From assembly GCA_016927095.1 (NCBI GenBank), contig JAFGNI010000433.1:1-24572 (forward strand): DNA of 24,572 nt, written 5' to 3'. This DNA is from Anaerolineae bacterium (GTDB lineage: Bacteria > Chloroflexota > Anaerolineae > B4-G1 > SLSP01). Under the pieces are notes generated by a model, which made no database searches, was not told the DNA's origin, and was given only the letters and a program-made list of their open reading frames with translations. Within the stretch, counting starts at the first letter, position 1, and each line of letters starts with the position of its first letter. Below are positions 7,488 to 15,770 of the stretch, piece after piece. The position numbers and the translations under genes were made by a program.

Positions 7488-8888
7488 ATGGAGAATCCTT
7501 TCCTGCAGCATATCCGTGATATCTTTGCCAGACTATCAGGACGCACGCTGATTCTCGCTGGCACCGTCTGGGTCGTCATCTTTGTGGTGGCCCTGTCTTG
7601 CTTGTTTGGCGTGATTGAACTACCTGGACGCAATCGCGGCCCTGCAGACCCGACAGGCACGCCCGTCCCGTCCGCGGATGCCCCCTTCTCGTCTGGCAAC
7701 GGCGGGGGCGATGCCCCTGACGGCGCGACAGCAACGCCCGCAACGTCCATCACGCTACCGACGCCCACCCCCGAAGGTGGCAGTGCCAGTGGCGGTGTTG
7801 TGCCCATCGAGGACACGGGCTTCGGGTATGGCATCGCGGCTCACGGCATTGGCATGCCGGACTACACGATGGACCAGATCAAGAACCAGTTAGGCATGGA
7901 ATGGGTCAAACAACAGGTGCGGTGGGATCACTTCTCGACCGAACCTGGGCAGATGGATTGGAGCGGCTATGACGCGATGATGATGTTCGCGGCTGAGCGC
8001 GAGCTCAAGGTGATGCTGAGTGTGGTCGGCTCGCCCAACTGGTCACGCTCCTACTTCGATGCCAATCCACAAGCCGCGCCCCCTGACGATCTCACGCTGT
8101 TTGTCAACTTCATCGGTGAGATGGTAGACCGGTACAAAGGTGATGTCCACGCCATCGAGGTGTGGAACGAGCAGAACCTGGATCGAGAGTGGGACACCGA
8201 GGCCGGCGTTAACGCACAGAGCTATGTTGAGATGCTGCGTCTCAGTTACCAGGCGATCAAAAGCCGCGATCCCAATATCATGGTGATCAGTGGCGCCCTT
8301 TCTCCCACCGGCGTGGTGGCAACTGACGATCAGAACCCCAGCCGCTATACCGTGGTTGATGATTTCGTCTACTTCCAGCAGATGATTGACGCCGGATTCC
8401 TGAACTACGCCGATTGTGTAGGCGCCCACCACAATGGGTACAATATGCCACCTGATGTAGCCTGGGATGAGGGCTATAACGATCCAACCGCGACCTATCG
8501 TGGGCCCTTTGACGCGCCGCACCATTCCTGGTCTTTCAAGAGCACGCTGTTTGGCTACCACGATATGATTGTGGCGGCGGGGCGGGACACCCCCCTCTGC
8601 GTCACGGAGTTTGGCTGGGCCACCAGCGAGGGGTTTGACGGGACGCCGCAGGGATTCGAGTTCGCCGATGACAACACGCTGGCTGAGCAGGCCGAGTGGG
8701 ATGTCGAGGCCTTCCAGTTGATGCGCGAGTGGGGATTCGTGAAAGCGGCCTATCTCTGGAATCTTGATTACTCGTACAAGGGCGGCCTCGGTGCCACAGA
8801 TCCCAACGCGCCCTATAGCATTCTCGACCTTAAGGGGGCGCCGCGGCCGGCCTACGGCGCCATCGGCGCGATGCCGAAGATCCCCTGA
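7488..8888 (+). CDS. Membrane-anchored clan GH-A glycoside-hydrolase-like protein (1)
   Basis: 466 residues. The start is ATG 7488, with GGAGG 4-5 bases upstream; a TTG one codon earlier is too close to it. A hydrophobic segment at about 20-43 anchors the protein, followed by a Pro/Thr/Ala/Gly-rich linker to about residue 100, so the catalytic domain should sit outside the membrane. The rest is a (beta/alpha)8-barrel of the cellulase/GH5-GH39 kind: acid/base in VEVWNEQNLDREW (Glu228) and nucleophile in CVTEFGWATSEG (Glu374), both at the ends of expected strands. Substrate cannot be inferred; plant or microbial polysaccharide and exopolymer are all possible. The next gene is a paralogue, so the two probably work on the same kind of glycan. 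Confidence 0.82.
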   Translation: MENPFLQHIRDIFARLSGRTLILAGTVWVVIFVVALSCLFGVIELPGRNRGPADPTGTPVPSADAPFSSGNGGGDAPDGATATPATSITLPTPTPEGGSASGGVVPIEDTGFGYGIAAHGIGMPDYTMDQIKNQLGMEWVKQQVRWDHFSTEPGQMDWSGYDAMMMFAAERELKVMLSVVGSPNWSRSYFDANPQAAPPDDLTLFVNFIGEMVDRYKGDVHAIEVWNEQNLDREWDTEAGVNAQSYVEMLRLSYQAIKSRDPNIMVISGALSPTGVVATDDQNPSRYTVVDDFVYFQQMIDAGFLNYADCVGAHHNGYNMPPDVAWDEGYNDPTATYRGPFDAPHHSWSFKSTLFGYHDMIVAAGRDTPLCVTEFGWATSEGFDGTPQGFEFADDNTLAEQAEWDVEAFQLMREWGFVKAAYLWNLDYSYKGGLGATDPNAPYSILDLKGAPRPAYGAIGAMPKIP

Positions 8889-8965
8889 GCCTTGGTTCCG
8901 GACGGCCCTATACCCGTGACCCAGCAGATAGTACTCTGCCGGCGCGATTATCGAGCCAGCTAGCT

Positions 8966-10273
8966 GTGCGGCTGCATCTCTCTGATGTTCCTAAGCGACT
9001 GCGTGGTTGGCTGGTAGGTAGGTCGCGCTGGATGACGCTCGAAGACAAGAAGTGGTTACAGCGATCGAGGCTACTGCCCCTCGCGGCGGTCGCCGGCTTA
9101 CTTCTCCTGCTCAGTTTCGGGATGCTTCTGAACCCTGAGTTCACGCTGCTCTCCCCCTCACCGACGCCTGTGCCCACAGCGACATCCTGGCCGCTCTCTG
9201 AACGTCTGGATTCGCCTGGATATGGCGTCAACGTGCACATGTGGTGGGACCCTTGGGCAGCGATCCGGCGCGATTGGAAGCTCGTCCAAGACGCTGGTTT
9301 CACATGGGTCAAACAACGGTTGGCGTGGCTTGACGTTGAGGGTGCTGCGCCGGGCGCGTACGAGTGGAACGCGCTGGACCGCATTGTGAACGAAGCCGAA
9401 GAGGCCGGCGTGAAGCTTCTGCTGCGGATCGATCATCCGCCTGCTTGGGCAGTCCAGGCGGCTATGGCGGACGAGAGTTCGACGTTGCCCGTGGCTCCTG
9501 AGACCTTTGCTGGTTTCTGCTCCGTATTGGCATCCCGCTACCAAGGACGCGTGGCCGCGTATCAGGTGTGGAACGAGCCCAACTTGGCCAGAGAGTGGGG
9601 CGGGGCGACGCCGGATCCGGCCGGCTACGTCGAGCTGCTCAAGGCCTGCTACGTTGCCATCAAACGCGCTGACGCCGGGGCTCTGGTGATCTCGGCTGGA
9701 TTGGCACCCACGGGCTCGGGCCCGCCGGAAGCGATTCCGGACGAGGCGTACCTGGCGAGCATGTACGAAGCTGGTGCCTCCCCCTATTTCGACCTCTTGG
9801 GCTTGAACGCTCCGGGCTATAAGGCACCTCCCGAGGTGTCGCCGGAGGAGGCTGCCGATCCTGAGAGTGGATATGGCGGGGCATCCTTCTTCTGCTTCCG
9901 GCATGCGGAAGAGATGCGCGATCTGATGGTGCAGTACGGCGATGCCGATAAGCAGGTGGCTGTGCTGGAGTTTGGTTGGCATACGAACGCCAGTCCCGAG
10001 CATCCCGACTATGCTTGGTTCGCTGTGACGCCCGAGGAGCAGGCCGACTACTTGGTGCGGGCTTTTGAGTATGCGCACGAACACTGGGATCCGTGGATCG
10101 GGCCTATGTTCGTCTGGAATCTCCCCGACTCCAAGTGGAAAGCGGTGAATGAGGAGTTTTGGTGGGCGATTGCCGATCCCTTCTGGTGGGGCTTTGATCG
10201 CAACTTCGGCACTTGGGGTGGGGCGGGCGTGCGGCCCGCCTACGAGGCCCTGAAGGAGATGCCCAAGCCCTAG
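8966..10273 (+). CDS. Membrane-anchored clan GH-A glycoside-hydrolase-like protein (2)
   Basis: 435 residues if GTG 8966 is the start; ATG 9032 (residue 23) is an alternative and has a GGTAGGTAGG stretch upstream, while the GTG has none, so the true start is uncertain. A hydrophobic segment LLPLAAVAGLLLLLSFGMLL is followed by a short Ser/Pro/Thr linker and then a TIM-barrel domain. Catalytic residues by family pattern are Glu204 in VWNEPNLAREW and Glu335 in VAVLEFGWHTN. The domain resembles the preceding gene product (shared VKQ, YVELLK/YVEMLR, VISGAL/VISAGLAPTG patterns), so this is a tandem duplication that has diverged, with a shorter linker here. Activity is inferred, not known. It ends just before the tRNA-Leu promoter. 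Confidence 0.82.
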   Translation: MRLHLSDVPKRLRGWLVGRSRWMTLEDKKWLQRSRLLPLAAVAGLLLLLSFGMLLNPEFTLLSPSPTPVPTATSWPLSERLDSPGYGVNVHMWWDPWAAIRRDWKLVQDAGFTWVKQRLAWLDVEGAAPGAYEWNALDRIVNEAEEAGVKLLLRIDHPPAWAVQAAMADESSTLPVAPETFAGFCSVLASRYQGRVAAYQVWNEPNLAREWGGATPDPAGYVELLKACYVAIKRADAGALVISAGLAPTGSGPPEAIPDEAYLASMYEAGASPYFDLLGLNAPGYKAPPEVSPEEAADPESGYGGASFFCFRHAEEMRDLMVQYGDADKQVAVLEFGWHTNASPEHPDYAWFAVTPEEQADYLVRAFEYAHEHWDPWIGPMFVWNLPDSKWKAVNEEFWWAIADPFWWGFDRNFGTWGGAGVRPAYEALKEMPKP

Positions 10274-10292
10274 TCAGGGCGCTGCTCCTATC

Positions 10293-10320
10293 TTGCTGAT
10301 CCATGGTTTGGGGGTATAAT
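10293..10320 (+). promoter_or_regulatory. Promoter of tRNA-Leu
   Basis: TTGCTG (10293-10298, 3/6) and a perfect TATAAT (10315-10320) with a 16-bp spacer. The start would fall near 10327, five bases before the mature tRNA 5' end. It may also serve the nuo genes by read-through. Confidence 0.6.
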
Positions 10321-10331
10321 CGCTTTGAGAG

Positions 10332-10413
10332 GGGGAAGTGTCGGAATCGGCAGACGAGCATGACTTAGAATCATGTGCCGCAAGGCGTGCGGGTTCAAAT
10401 CCCGCCTTCCCCA
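10332..10413 (+). tRNA. tRNA-Leu (anticodon UAG)
   Basis: 82 nt. The acceptor stem pairs GGGGAAG (10332-10338) with CTTCCCC (10406-10412), discriminator A at 10413, and no encoded CCA. The anticodon stem is CATGA/TCATG with loop CTTAGAA, giving anticodon TAG at 10366-10368. The T-arm is GCGGG-TTCAAAT-CCCGC. A long variable arm (TGCCGCAAGGCGT) marks a class II tRNA, and the D-arm TCGGAATCGGCAGACGA is typical of leucine tRNAs. It reads CUN-type leucine codons. Confidence 0.96.
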
Positions 10414-10418
10414 TCGGA

Positions 10419-10450
10419 GGGGCGAGATCTTCTCGCCCCTTGTTAGTTGT
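10419..10450 (+). terminator. Intrinsic terminator after tRNA-Leu, just before nuoB
   Basis: GGGGCGAGA (10419-10427), a 3-nt loop and TCTCGCCCC (10431-10439), then TTGTTAGTTGT. The 9-bp GC-rich stem is strong and the T-tract is broken. It lies only about 20 nt ahead of nuoB. Confidence 0.75.
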
Positions 10451-10470
10451 GTTGATGGAGAGGGACTCTT

Positions 10471-11109
10471 ATGGTGAGACCACCTCAGACTCGAACTACC
10501 GCGAATTTACCCGAATTGCCTCCTGAGCTTCAGTCCACGGTCAAGATGACGACGCTGGATCAGCTCTTTGCCTGGGCCAGAAAGCGATCGACCTGGCCTA
10601 TGCTCTTTGGCTTGGCCTGTTGCGCCTTTGAAATGATCGCTACGGCTGCGTCCCGGTACGATACAGCCCGCTTCGGCATGGAGATCATGCGCGCCAGTCC
10701 CCGGCAAGCGGACTTGATGATCGTCAATGGCACTGTGACCAAGAAGATGGCCCCTCTGCTGGTCCGCCTCTATAACCAGATGGCGGAGCCCAAGTACGTG
10801 ATCGCGATGGGCGCCTGCGCGATCTCTGGGGGGCCCTTCAAGGAAGGCTACAACGTCGTGTCGGGTGTGGACCGGCTGATCCCCGTCGATGTCTACATCC
10901 CTGGTTGCCCGCCCCGACCTGAGGCCCTGATACAGGGCATCCTCGCTCTGCATGCCCGCTTCGAAAACGAGTCGATCAAGGATATTCGGGCCTTCCAGGC
11001 TGGCGAGGACCAAGGTGTGCCCGAACCTGTGCTGGGTGCCGATCTGGTGAACTGGCGCGACCTTGAGGGGCTGGTGGGCCCGCCAGACAGGGAAGATCAC
11101 GATGCCTGA
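10471..11109 (+). CDS. nuoB: NADH-quinone oxidoreductase subunit B
   Basis: 212 residues from ATG 10471, with GGAGAGG upstream. This subunit holds iron-sulfur cluster N2, the last electron carrier before quinone, in the peripheral arm of complex I at the membrane surface. The four ligands are visible: adjacent Cys50-Cys51 in GLACCAFEM, Cys116 in GACAISGG and Cys146 in PGCPPRPE. Other family patterns include [20 protein letters not shown]. The gene begins a set of three with nuoCD (8-nt overlap) and nuoI. nuoA, normally its upstream neighbour, is absent; a tRNA gene and a terminator stand there instead. I see no separate promoter. Confidence 0.96.
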   Translation: MVRPPQTRTTANLPELPPELQSTVKMTTLDQLFAWARKRSTWPMLFGLACCAFEMIATAASRYDTARFGMEIMRASPRQADLMIVNGTVTKKMAPLLVRLYNQMAEPKYVIAMGACAISGGPFKEGYNVVSGVDRLIPVDVYIPGCPPRPEALIQGILALHARFENESIKDIRAFQAGEDQGVPEPVLGADLVNWRDLEGLVGPPDREDHDA

Positions 11110-12970
11110 GCAACCCCTGGATATGCCGCTGGCGGTGTGGGAACGGCTGCAAGAACGCTTCCCCGGCGCACTGAGCCCGGCCGAACCCCCGGAACGTGGT
11201 GATGACGAAGGACGTCCGCAGGCGAGCGAGCACCGCATAACGCGCGCGGTGTCCCGTTCACTGCTCATGCATCGCCCGCGCTATGAGGGCGTGTTGGTGC
11301 ACGCCCGGCACCTCTTGCCGGTGCTGCGCTTTTTGCGTGACGACCTCGGCTACGATTATCTCTCCAACCTCACAGCAGTGGACTATCCTGAGTCTGTGGA
11401 GCAGTTCGCGCCGCATATCGACGTCGTCTACCACGTCTTCAATCTCGCCGGTGGTGGCTATGTCGCGCTTCACGTGCACACGACACGGGATGGGGCGATC
11501 TTGCCTTCCATCACGCCGGAGTTCCCCGCAGCCAACCTGCAGGAGCGCGAGGTCTGGGATATGTTCGGCGTGCAGTTTGAGGGCCATCCCGACCTGCGGC
11601 GCCTCCTGATGTGGGAGGGTTTCGATGGTTTTCCCCTGCGTAAGGATTGGCGCGAGGCTTATTACGAAGAGGAGCACAAGCCCTATCGAAGTCGCTTCCC
11701 AGATGGTGGGAGTCCCATCTATGCGGAAGCGCGCACACCGTGCCACGCCAATGTCCGGAACTGCTCCGAGCTACCGGAAATCTCTGAGCAGGGAGGAGAG
11801 TTCAGTGAGGCGGACCAGCTGCTCTACGAGCGCATGCTGAGCGCCGACCGCGACCCAGACAAGCCTCTGAAGACCGAGGAGATGATCCTCAATATGGGCC
11901 CGCACCACCCCAGCACCCACGGCGTCTTCCGGATGGCTGTGCGGTTGGATGGGGAGACGGTGCGGCACCTCGAGCCCGTCTTCGGCTACCTGCACCGCAA
12001 TCACGAGAAGATCGGGGAGCGTAACACGTGGCTGCAGAACATTCCGTACACGGACCGGCTCGACTACATCAACGGCATGACGAACAACCTGGCCTATTGT
12101 GTGGCGATGGAGAGGTTGCTGGGCTGGGAAGTGCCCGAGCGTGCCGAGTACGTTCGTGTGATCATGTCCGAGTTCTCGCGTGTTGTGAACCATATGCTGG
12201 CTGCCGGCTTCTTCAGCAATGAGATCGGCGTCTACTTCACAGGCTCACTCTATGCCTTGGAGGAACGTGAGCTGATTCTCGATCTCTTCGAGGAAGTCTC
12301 CGGCGCCCGAATGATGTTCAACTACATGCGGCCCGGCGGCGTGGCTAAGGATCTCCCTGAGGGGTGGGTTGACCGGGCTAGATACCTGGTTCGCGAAAGG
12401 TTGCCCAAGAAGATCGGTGAGATGGAGCGGTTCTTGCTCGACAACGAGATCATCCAGGCGCGCAGTGTGGGGATCGGTGCCATGACCGCAGCCGAAGCGA
12501 TCCGCTATGGTGTGGCAGGCCCAGTTCTGCGGGCCTGTGGTGTGCCCTATGATGTCCGGCGCGCAGAGCCCTATGGGATCTACGATCGCTTTGAGTTCGA
12601 CGTGGTGACGCGACAAGGCGGCGATGTCTTCTCCCGTATTGCCCTGCGCTTCGACGAGATCTGGCAGAGCCTGCGCATCCTTGAACAAGCGCTGGATGGA
12701 CTGCCTGATGGACCGATTCAGTCCAACCGGCTCTCCCCGCGGATGCGGATTCCGCCGGGCGAAACCTACGGGCGTATCGAGGCACCGAAGGGGGAGTTGG
12801 GCTTCTATCTGGTCTCGGATGGTGGCGCAAACCCCTATCGTTACCACATCCGGGCGACGTCGCTGCTCAACCTCACGCCCCTGAGTGCGCTCACCCGAGA
12901 GGTGAAGATCGCGGATGTGGTGGCGATCCTTGGCAGTATTGACCTGACAATGGGGGAGGTGGATCGCTAA
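11102..12970 (+). CDS. nuoCD: Fused NADH-quinone oxidoreductase subunits C and D
   Basis: 622 residues from ATG 11102, which overlaps the nuoB stop; GGGAAG upstream is a usable ribosome-binding site. Residues about 40-215 are the NuoC (30 kDa) domain, ending in [20 protein letters not shown] and FPLRKDW. Residues about 255-622 are the NuoD (49 kDa) domain, from [15 protein letters not shown] to the typical end [12 protein letters not shown]. The HHPSTHG loop and YTDRLDY contribute to the quinone site. The Cys pairs that bind nickel in the related group 4 hydrogenases are missing, so this is a complex I subunit. C-D fusions occur in several bacterial groups. The stop codon overlaps the nuoI start (TAATG). 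Confidence 0.96.
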   Translation: MPEQPLDMPLAVWERLQERFPGALSPAEPPERGDDEGRPQASEHRITRAVSRSLLMHRPRYEGVLVHARHLLPVLRFLRDDLGYDYLSNLTAVDYPESVEQFAPHIDVVYHVFNLAGGGYVALHVHTTRDGAILPSITPEFPAANLQEREVWDMFGVQFEGHPDLRRLLMWEGFDGFPLRKDWREAYYEEEHKPYRSRFPDGGSPIYAEARTPCHANVRNCSELPEISEQGGEFSEADQLLYERMLSADRDPDKPLKTEEMILNMGPHHPSTHGVFRMAVRLDGETVRHLEPVFGYLHRNHEKIGERNTWLQNIPYTDRLDYINGMTNNLAYCVAMERLLGWEVPERAEYVRVIMSEFSRVVNHMLAAGFFSNEIGVYFTGSLYALEERELILDLFEEVSGARMMFNYMRPGGVAKDLPEGWVDRARYLVRERLPKKIGEMERFLLDNEIIQARSVGIGAMTAAEAIRYGVAGPVLRACGVPYDVRRAEPYGIYDRFEFDVVTRQGGDVFSRIALRFDEIWQSLRILEQALDGLPDGPIQSNRLSPRMRIPPGETYGRIEAPKGELGFYLVSDGGANPYRYHIRATSLLNLTPLSALTREVKIADVVAILGSIDLTMGEVDR

Positions 12971-13536
12971 TGTACGGTTGGGGTATCATCAAGACGCTGG
13001 CGATGACCTTGTACCACTTCATCATGACCTACGTCGAGGATGGGCGGTCTTGGTTGGCGAAGCGACGCGGCGAGACGTCGCAGGCAGGTCCGAATGTATC
13101 TAGGGAACACCATCTGCACGGTGTCTTCACCTTCAAATACCCTGCCGAACGGCGCGAGTTGCCGGAACGCTATCGCAATCTTCCCTTCTTTGTCATCGAT
13201 GCTGAGACCGAGCAACTGCGTTGCACGGCTTGTGGGATCTGTGCCCAGATCTGTCCTGTCCAGTGCATCTGGATCGAACGCGCCAAGGAGCCGGAGACCG
13301 GCCGGCCGCGGCGCTATCCGATTTCCTACTACCTCGATGTCAGCCTCTGTATGTCGTGCGGCTTCTGCGCTGAGTTCTGCCCCTTTGACGCCATCAAGAT
13401 GGACAAGGACTACGAGTTGGCCAGCTATGTGCGTCCGGGCTTTGTAAGTGCTAAGGACTTGGCGAAGCCGGAGGCCTATCACGCCGAGATCCATCCCGCG
13501 GCCTATGCCCTCGAGAAGAAGGGACAGCAGGGCTAG
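12970..13536 (+). CDS. nuoI: NADH-quinone oxidoreductase subunit I (ferredoxin-type)
   Basis: 188 residues; its ATG shares a base with the nuoCD stop (TAATG), so translation is coupled. Two [4Fe-4S] motifs are complete: CTACGICAQICP (Cys85, 88, 91, 95) and CMSCGFCAEFCP (Cys127, 130, 133, 137), the carriers N6a and N6b that feed cluster N2 of NuoB. The N-terminal helix (GWGIIKTLAMTLYHF) is the usual membrane-surface helix of NuoI. nuoH, which normally lies between D and I, is missing. A convergent terminator follows. Family assignment is firm. Confidence 0.95.
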   Translation: MYGWGIIKTLAMTLYHFIMTYVEDGRSWLAKRRGETSQAGPNVSREHHLHGVFTFKYPAERRELPERYRNLPFFVIDAETEQLRCTACGICAQICPVQCIWIERAKEPETGRPRRYPISYYLDVSLCMSCGFCAEFCPFDAIKMDKDYELASYVRPGFVSAKDLAKPEAYHAEIHPAAYALEKKGQQG

Positions 13537-13556
13537 CCGGGCTTGTTGGCAGAAAG

Positions 13557-13585
13557 CACCGGGCCGCTCTGCAGGCGGCCCGGTG
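13557..13585. terminator. Bidirectional terminator between nuoI and the epimerase gene
   Basis: Perfect 11-bp stem CACCGGGCCGC (13557-13567) / GCGGCCCGGTG (13575-13585) with a 7-nt loop, between two convergent genes. On the minus strand it is followed by CTTTCTG, on the plus strand only by TGCTTGGT, so it looks better for the glycolytic operon than for nuoI. Confidence 0.65.
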
Positions 13586-13616
13586 TGCTTGGTAGGGGTG
13601 CCGGCGCTCCTCCGGC

Positions 13617-14843
13617 CTAGGCCGTGAGCAGCTTGTAGAACCTTTCGGCGAGCTCCATGCACGCGCGGCCATTGTGATAAGGGCATTTCCAGAAGCTGAC
13701 CTTGGCAGTGCCCTCGCCGTCTTCGCCGGGCCGGTCGTGGTCGCGGGTGACATACCGGATCCACTCGCCGTGCTCCCGGTCGATCAGGTAGGCGTCGACA
13801 AAATCCCAGCTCCGGTAGGCCGCCTCGAGGAAGTGCTCCTCTCCGGTCAGCTGATAGGCGTTGAGAAAGCCTACAGCGGCTTCTGCCTGGGGCCACCATT
13901 GCTTAGTTGAATCCTCGAGTCCCTCAGGACCTTCCTCGTATACCAGGGCACCGTCAGGGTCCAACCCTTTGGCATAGACAGCCTGCGCCATCTTGGGCGC
14001 CAGCTCCTTGGCACGTGCCTCCCGTCCGGCATCACCCAGAACCTCAACGGATTCCACCAGGAGCCAACTGGCCTCGATGTCGTGTCCATAGGAGACGTTC
14101 CTGGAGCGCGATGCCCAGGCCTCGTCGAAGAAGAGAATCTGGTGGTAGGTCTCGTCGCTGATAATGTGATGCATCATCACATCAAGCAGTTCTGCCAATC
14201 TGGTCCTGAGGGCGGGATCTGGCCAGACGCGATAGAGATTGGTGAAGGCCTCCATGATATGCAGATGCGTGTTCATGGATTTCATCTCGTTGATGTCGGC
14301 GCGACTGAGCCGTATATCCTCGACAGGTCCCCATTCACGTGAGAACGCCTCGAAGTAGCCCTGATGCTCGGGGTCGTGGCTGTGCGTTTCCATCGCTTGG
14401 AAGATGGCCTTGGCCTTCTCCAGCGCCTCTGACTCCCCCGTCGCCGCAAAGTACTCGGCGAGCGCATAGATCCCAAAGGCCTGACCGTAGATCTGCTTGC
14501 GATCGCGAAGCGGGGTCCCGTCAACGGCTACCTGCCAGTAGAAGCCGCCATACTCAGCATCCCAGAAGCGGGTCAGTAGATCCTGGTAGGCCCAATCTGC
14601 CATATTCAGATAGGTGATGTTCTGATACCGGCGGTAGGCAGCGGCGAAAGTCCAGAGAATCCGCGCCGACAGTAGCGCCCCGCGGGGCGCCTGCTCGTCG
14701 ATGACGAGGCTGTTGCTGATCTGTCCGTAGAAGCCACCGTTCGCCTTGTCAACCGTATGGTTGATCCAGAAGGGCAGGATGTTCTCACGGAGCTCCGCTT
14801 CTGCGCGCTGCATATAGGCGCGCAGCTTGGTCTCATCAGGCAT
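13617..14843 (-). CDS. AGE-family sugar 2-epimerase, probably cellobiose 2-epimerase
   Basis: 408 residues from ATG 14843, one base after the tpiA stop; upstream codons of the open frame overlap tpiA. The family converts glucose to mannose at a reducing end (cellobiose epimerases) or interconverts N-acyl-glucosamine and mannosamine. Visible features: the (alpha/alpha)6-barrel start ILPFWINHTVDKANGGFYG, THLHIMEAF (His193, His195), SYGHDIEASW (His254), QWWPQAEAAVGFLNAY, and CPYHNGRACMEL (His390). His254 and His390 fall close to the catalytic pair known for Rhodothermus cellobiose 2-epimerase, which favours that activity. It is the last gene of the gap-pgk-tpiA group and is probably co-transcribed. 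Family certain, substrate inferred. Confidence 0.85.
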   Translation of the reverse strand: MPDETKLRAYMQRAEAELRENILPFWINHTVDKANGGFYGQISNSLVIDEQAPRGALLSARILWTFAAAYRRYQNITYLNMADWAYQDLLTRFWDAEYGGFYWQVAVDGTPLRDRKQIYGQAFGIYALAEYFAATGESEALEKAKAIFQAMETHSHDPEHQGYFEAFSREWGPVEDIRLSRADINEMKSMNTHLHIMEAFTNLYRVWPDPALRTRLAELLDVMMHHIISDETYHQILFFDEAWASRSRNVSYGHDIEASWLLVESVEVLGDAGREARAKELAPKMAQAVYAKGLDPDGALVYEEGPEGLEDSTKQWWPQAEAAVGFLNAYQLTGEEHFLEAAYRSWDFVDAYLIDREHGEWIRYVTRDHDRPGEDGEGTAKVSFWKCPYHNGRACMELAERFYKLLTA

Positions 14844-14844
14844 A

Positions 14845-15612
14845 TTACTTGAGCGCCTCGACCGCAGCCTCGACAATGCCTGCAAAGGAATCGACCTTGA
14901 GGCTCGCACCGCCGACGAGAGCGCCGTCGATCTCCGGCATCACGATGAAGGCTGCCATGTTGTCCGGCTTGACGCTGCCGCCATATTGGACGCGAATGGT
15001 CTGCGCGGTCGCTTCGTCATAGAGCGCGGTCAGGACATCACGGATCGCCTCGCGGATGATCCTGTCGGCGTCCTCCGGGTTCGCGGTCCTTCCCGTGCCG
15101 ATGGCCCAGATGGGCTCGTAGGCCAACGTGACCTTGACAGCCTCCTCGGCGCTGAGGCCGCTGAAGGCGCCCTTGATCTGAGCGCCAACGAAGCTGACGG
15201 TCTGGCCTGCTTCATTCTGCTCCAAGCTCTCCCCGATGCAGACGATGGAGCTGATACCGTGCGCCAGTGCAGCCTTGAGCTTCTTGTTCACGGTCTCGTC
15301 TGTCTCTCCGAAATACTGGCGCCGCTCGGAGTGGCCGATGATGACATAGCTGGCCAGTTCTTTGACCATCAGAGGGGAGATCTCGCCTGTGTAGGCGCCG
15401 TTCTCTTCCCAGTACATGTTCTGTGCCCCGACCCCGATGTTGGTGTCCGCCAAGACACCACTGACCGCCCCGAGGGCGGTTGCCGTCGGGCAGACTGCAA
15501 GATCGACGCTCACCACATCCGCCAGGGCATCTTTGAGTCCGGCGGCAAGCTCGGTAGCTTCGGTGACGGTCTTGTTCATCTTCCAATTGCCGGCGATAAA
15601 GGGCTTACGCAT
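14845..15612 (-). CDS. tpiA: Triosephosphate isomerase
   Basis: 255 residues from ATG 15612, with AAGGAGAA five bases upstream; the longer open frame has no family sequence before MRKPFIAGNWKMNK. The enzyme interconverts dihydroxyacetone phosphate and glyceraldehyde 3-phosphate in the cytosol. Active-site residues are all seen: Lys11 in GNWKMNK, His94 in IIGHSERRQYFGETDE, Glu166 in AYEPIWAIGTGRTA. It sits between pgk and the epimerase gene in the same direction. A hairpin lies about 25 nt before the start codon. Confidence 0.97.
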   Translation of the reverse strand: MRKPFIAGNWKMNKTVTEATELAAGLKDALADVVSVDLAVCPTATALGAVSGVLADTNIGVGAQNMYWEENGAYTGEISPLMVKELASYVIIGHSERRQYFGETDETVNKKLKAALAHGISSIVCIGESLEQNEAGQTVSFVGAQIKGAFSGLSAEEAVKVTLAYEPIWAIGTGRTANPEDADRIIREAIRDVLTALYDEATAQTIRVQYGGSVKPDNMAAFIVMPEIDGALVGGASLKVDSFAGIVEAAVEALK

Positions 15613-15635
15613 AGTCTTCTCCTTCGTATTGTAGT

Positions 15636-15662
15636 CCGGGCACTGGTGGTGCCAGTGCCCGG
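15636..15662 (-). other. Hairpin in the pgk-tpiA junction
   Basis: Perfect 11-bp inverted repeat CCGGGCACTGG / CCAGTGCCCGG with a 5-nt loop, starting 24 bases upstream of the tpiA ATG. No T-run follows in the direction of transcription, so it is more likely an mRNA stability or processing element than a terminator. Confidence 0.6.
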
Positions 15663-15770
15663 TGCTCTGAGATTCCTGCTTGACCCCGCAGGCAGCGGAA
15701 GAAGTGCGTCCGGCTCCGCTCCCGGGCGGGCCATGTTGGCATACCTGTGGCGCTGGGGCCACCGGTCAGG

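Noticed and set aside
11102..13536. Group 4 [NiFe] hydrogenase instead of complex I
   Set aside because: The NuoD part lacks both nickel-binding Cys pairs and ends in the standard complex I sequence; no hydrogenase maturation genes are nearby.
12967..13899. Minus-strand frame of 310 codons across nuoI
   Set aside because: Antisense to nuoI with its two ferredoxin motifs and running through the convergent terminator; no family features.
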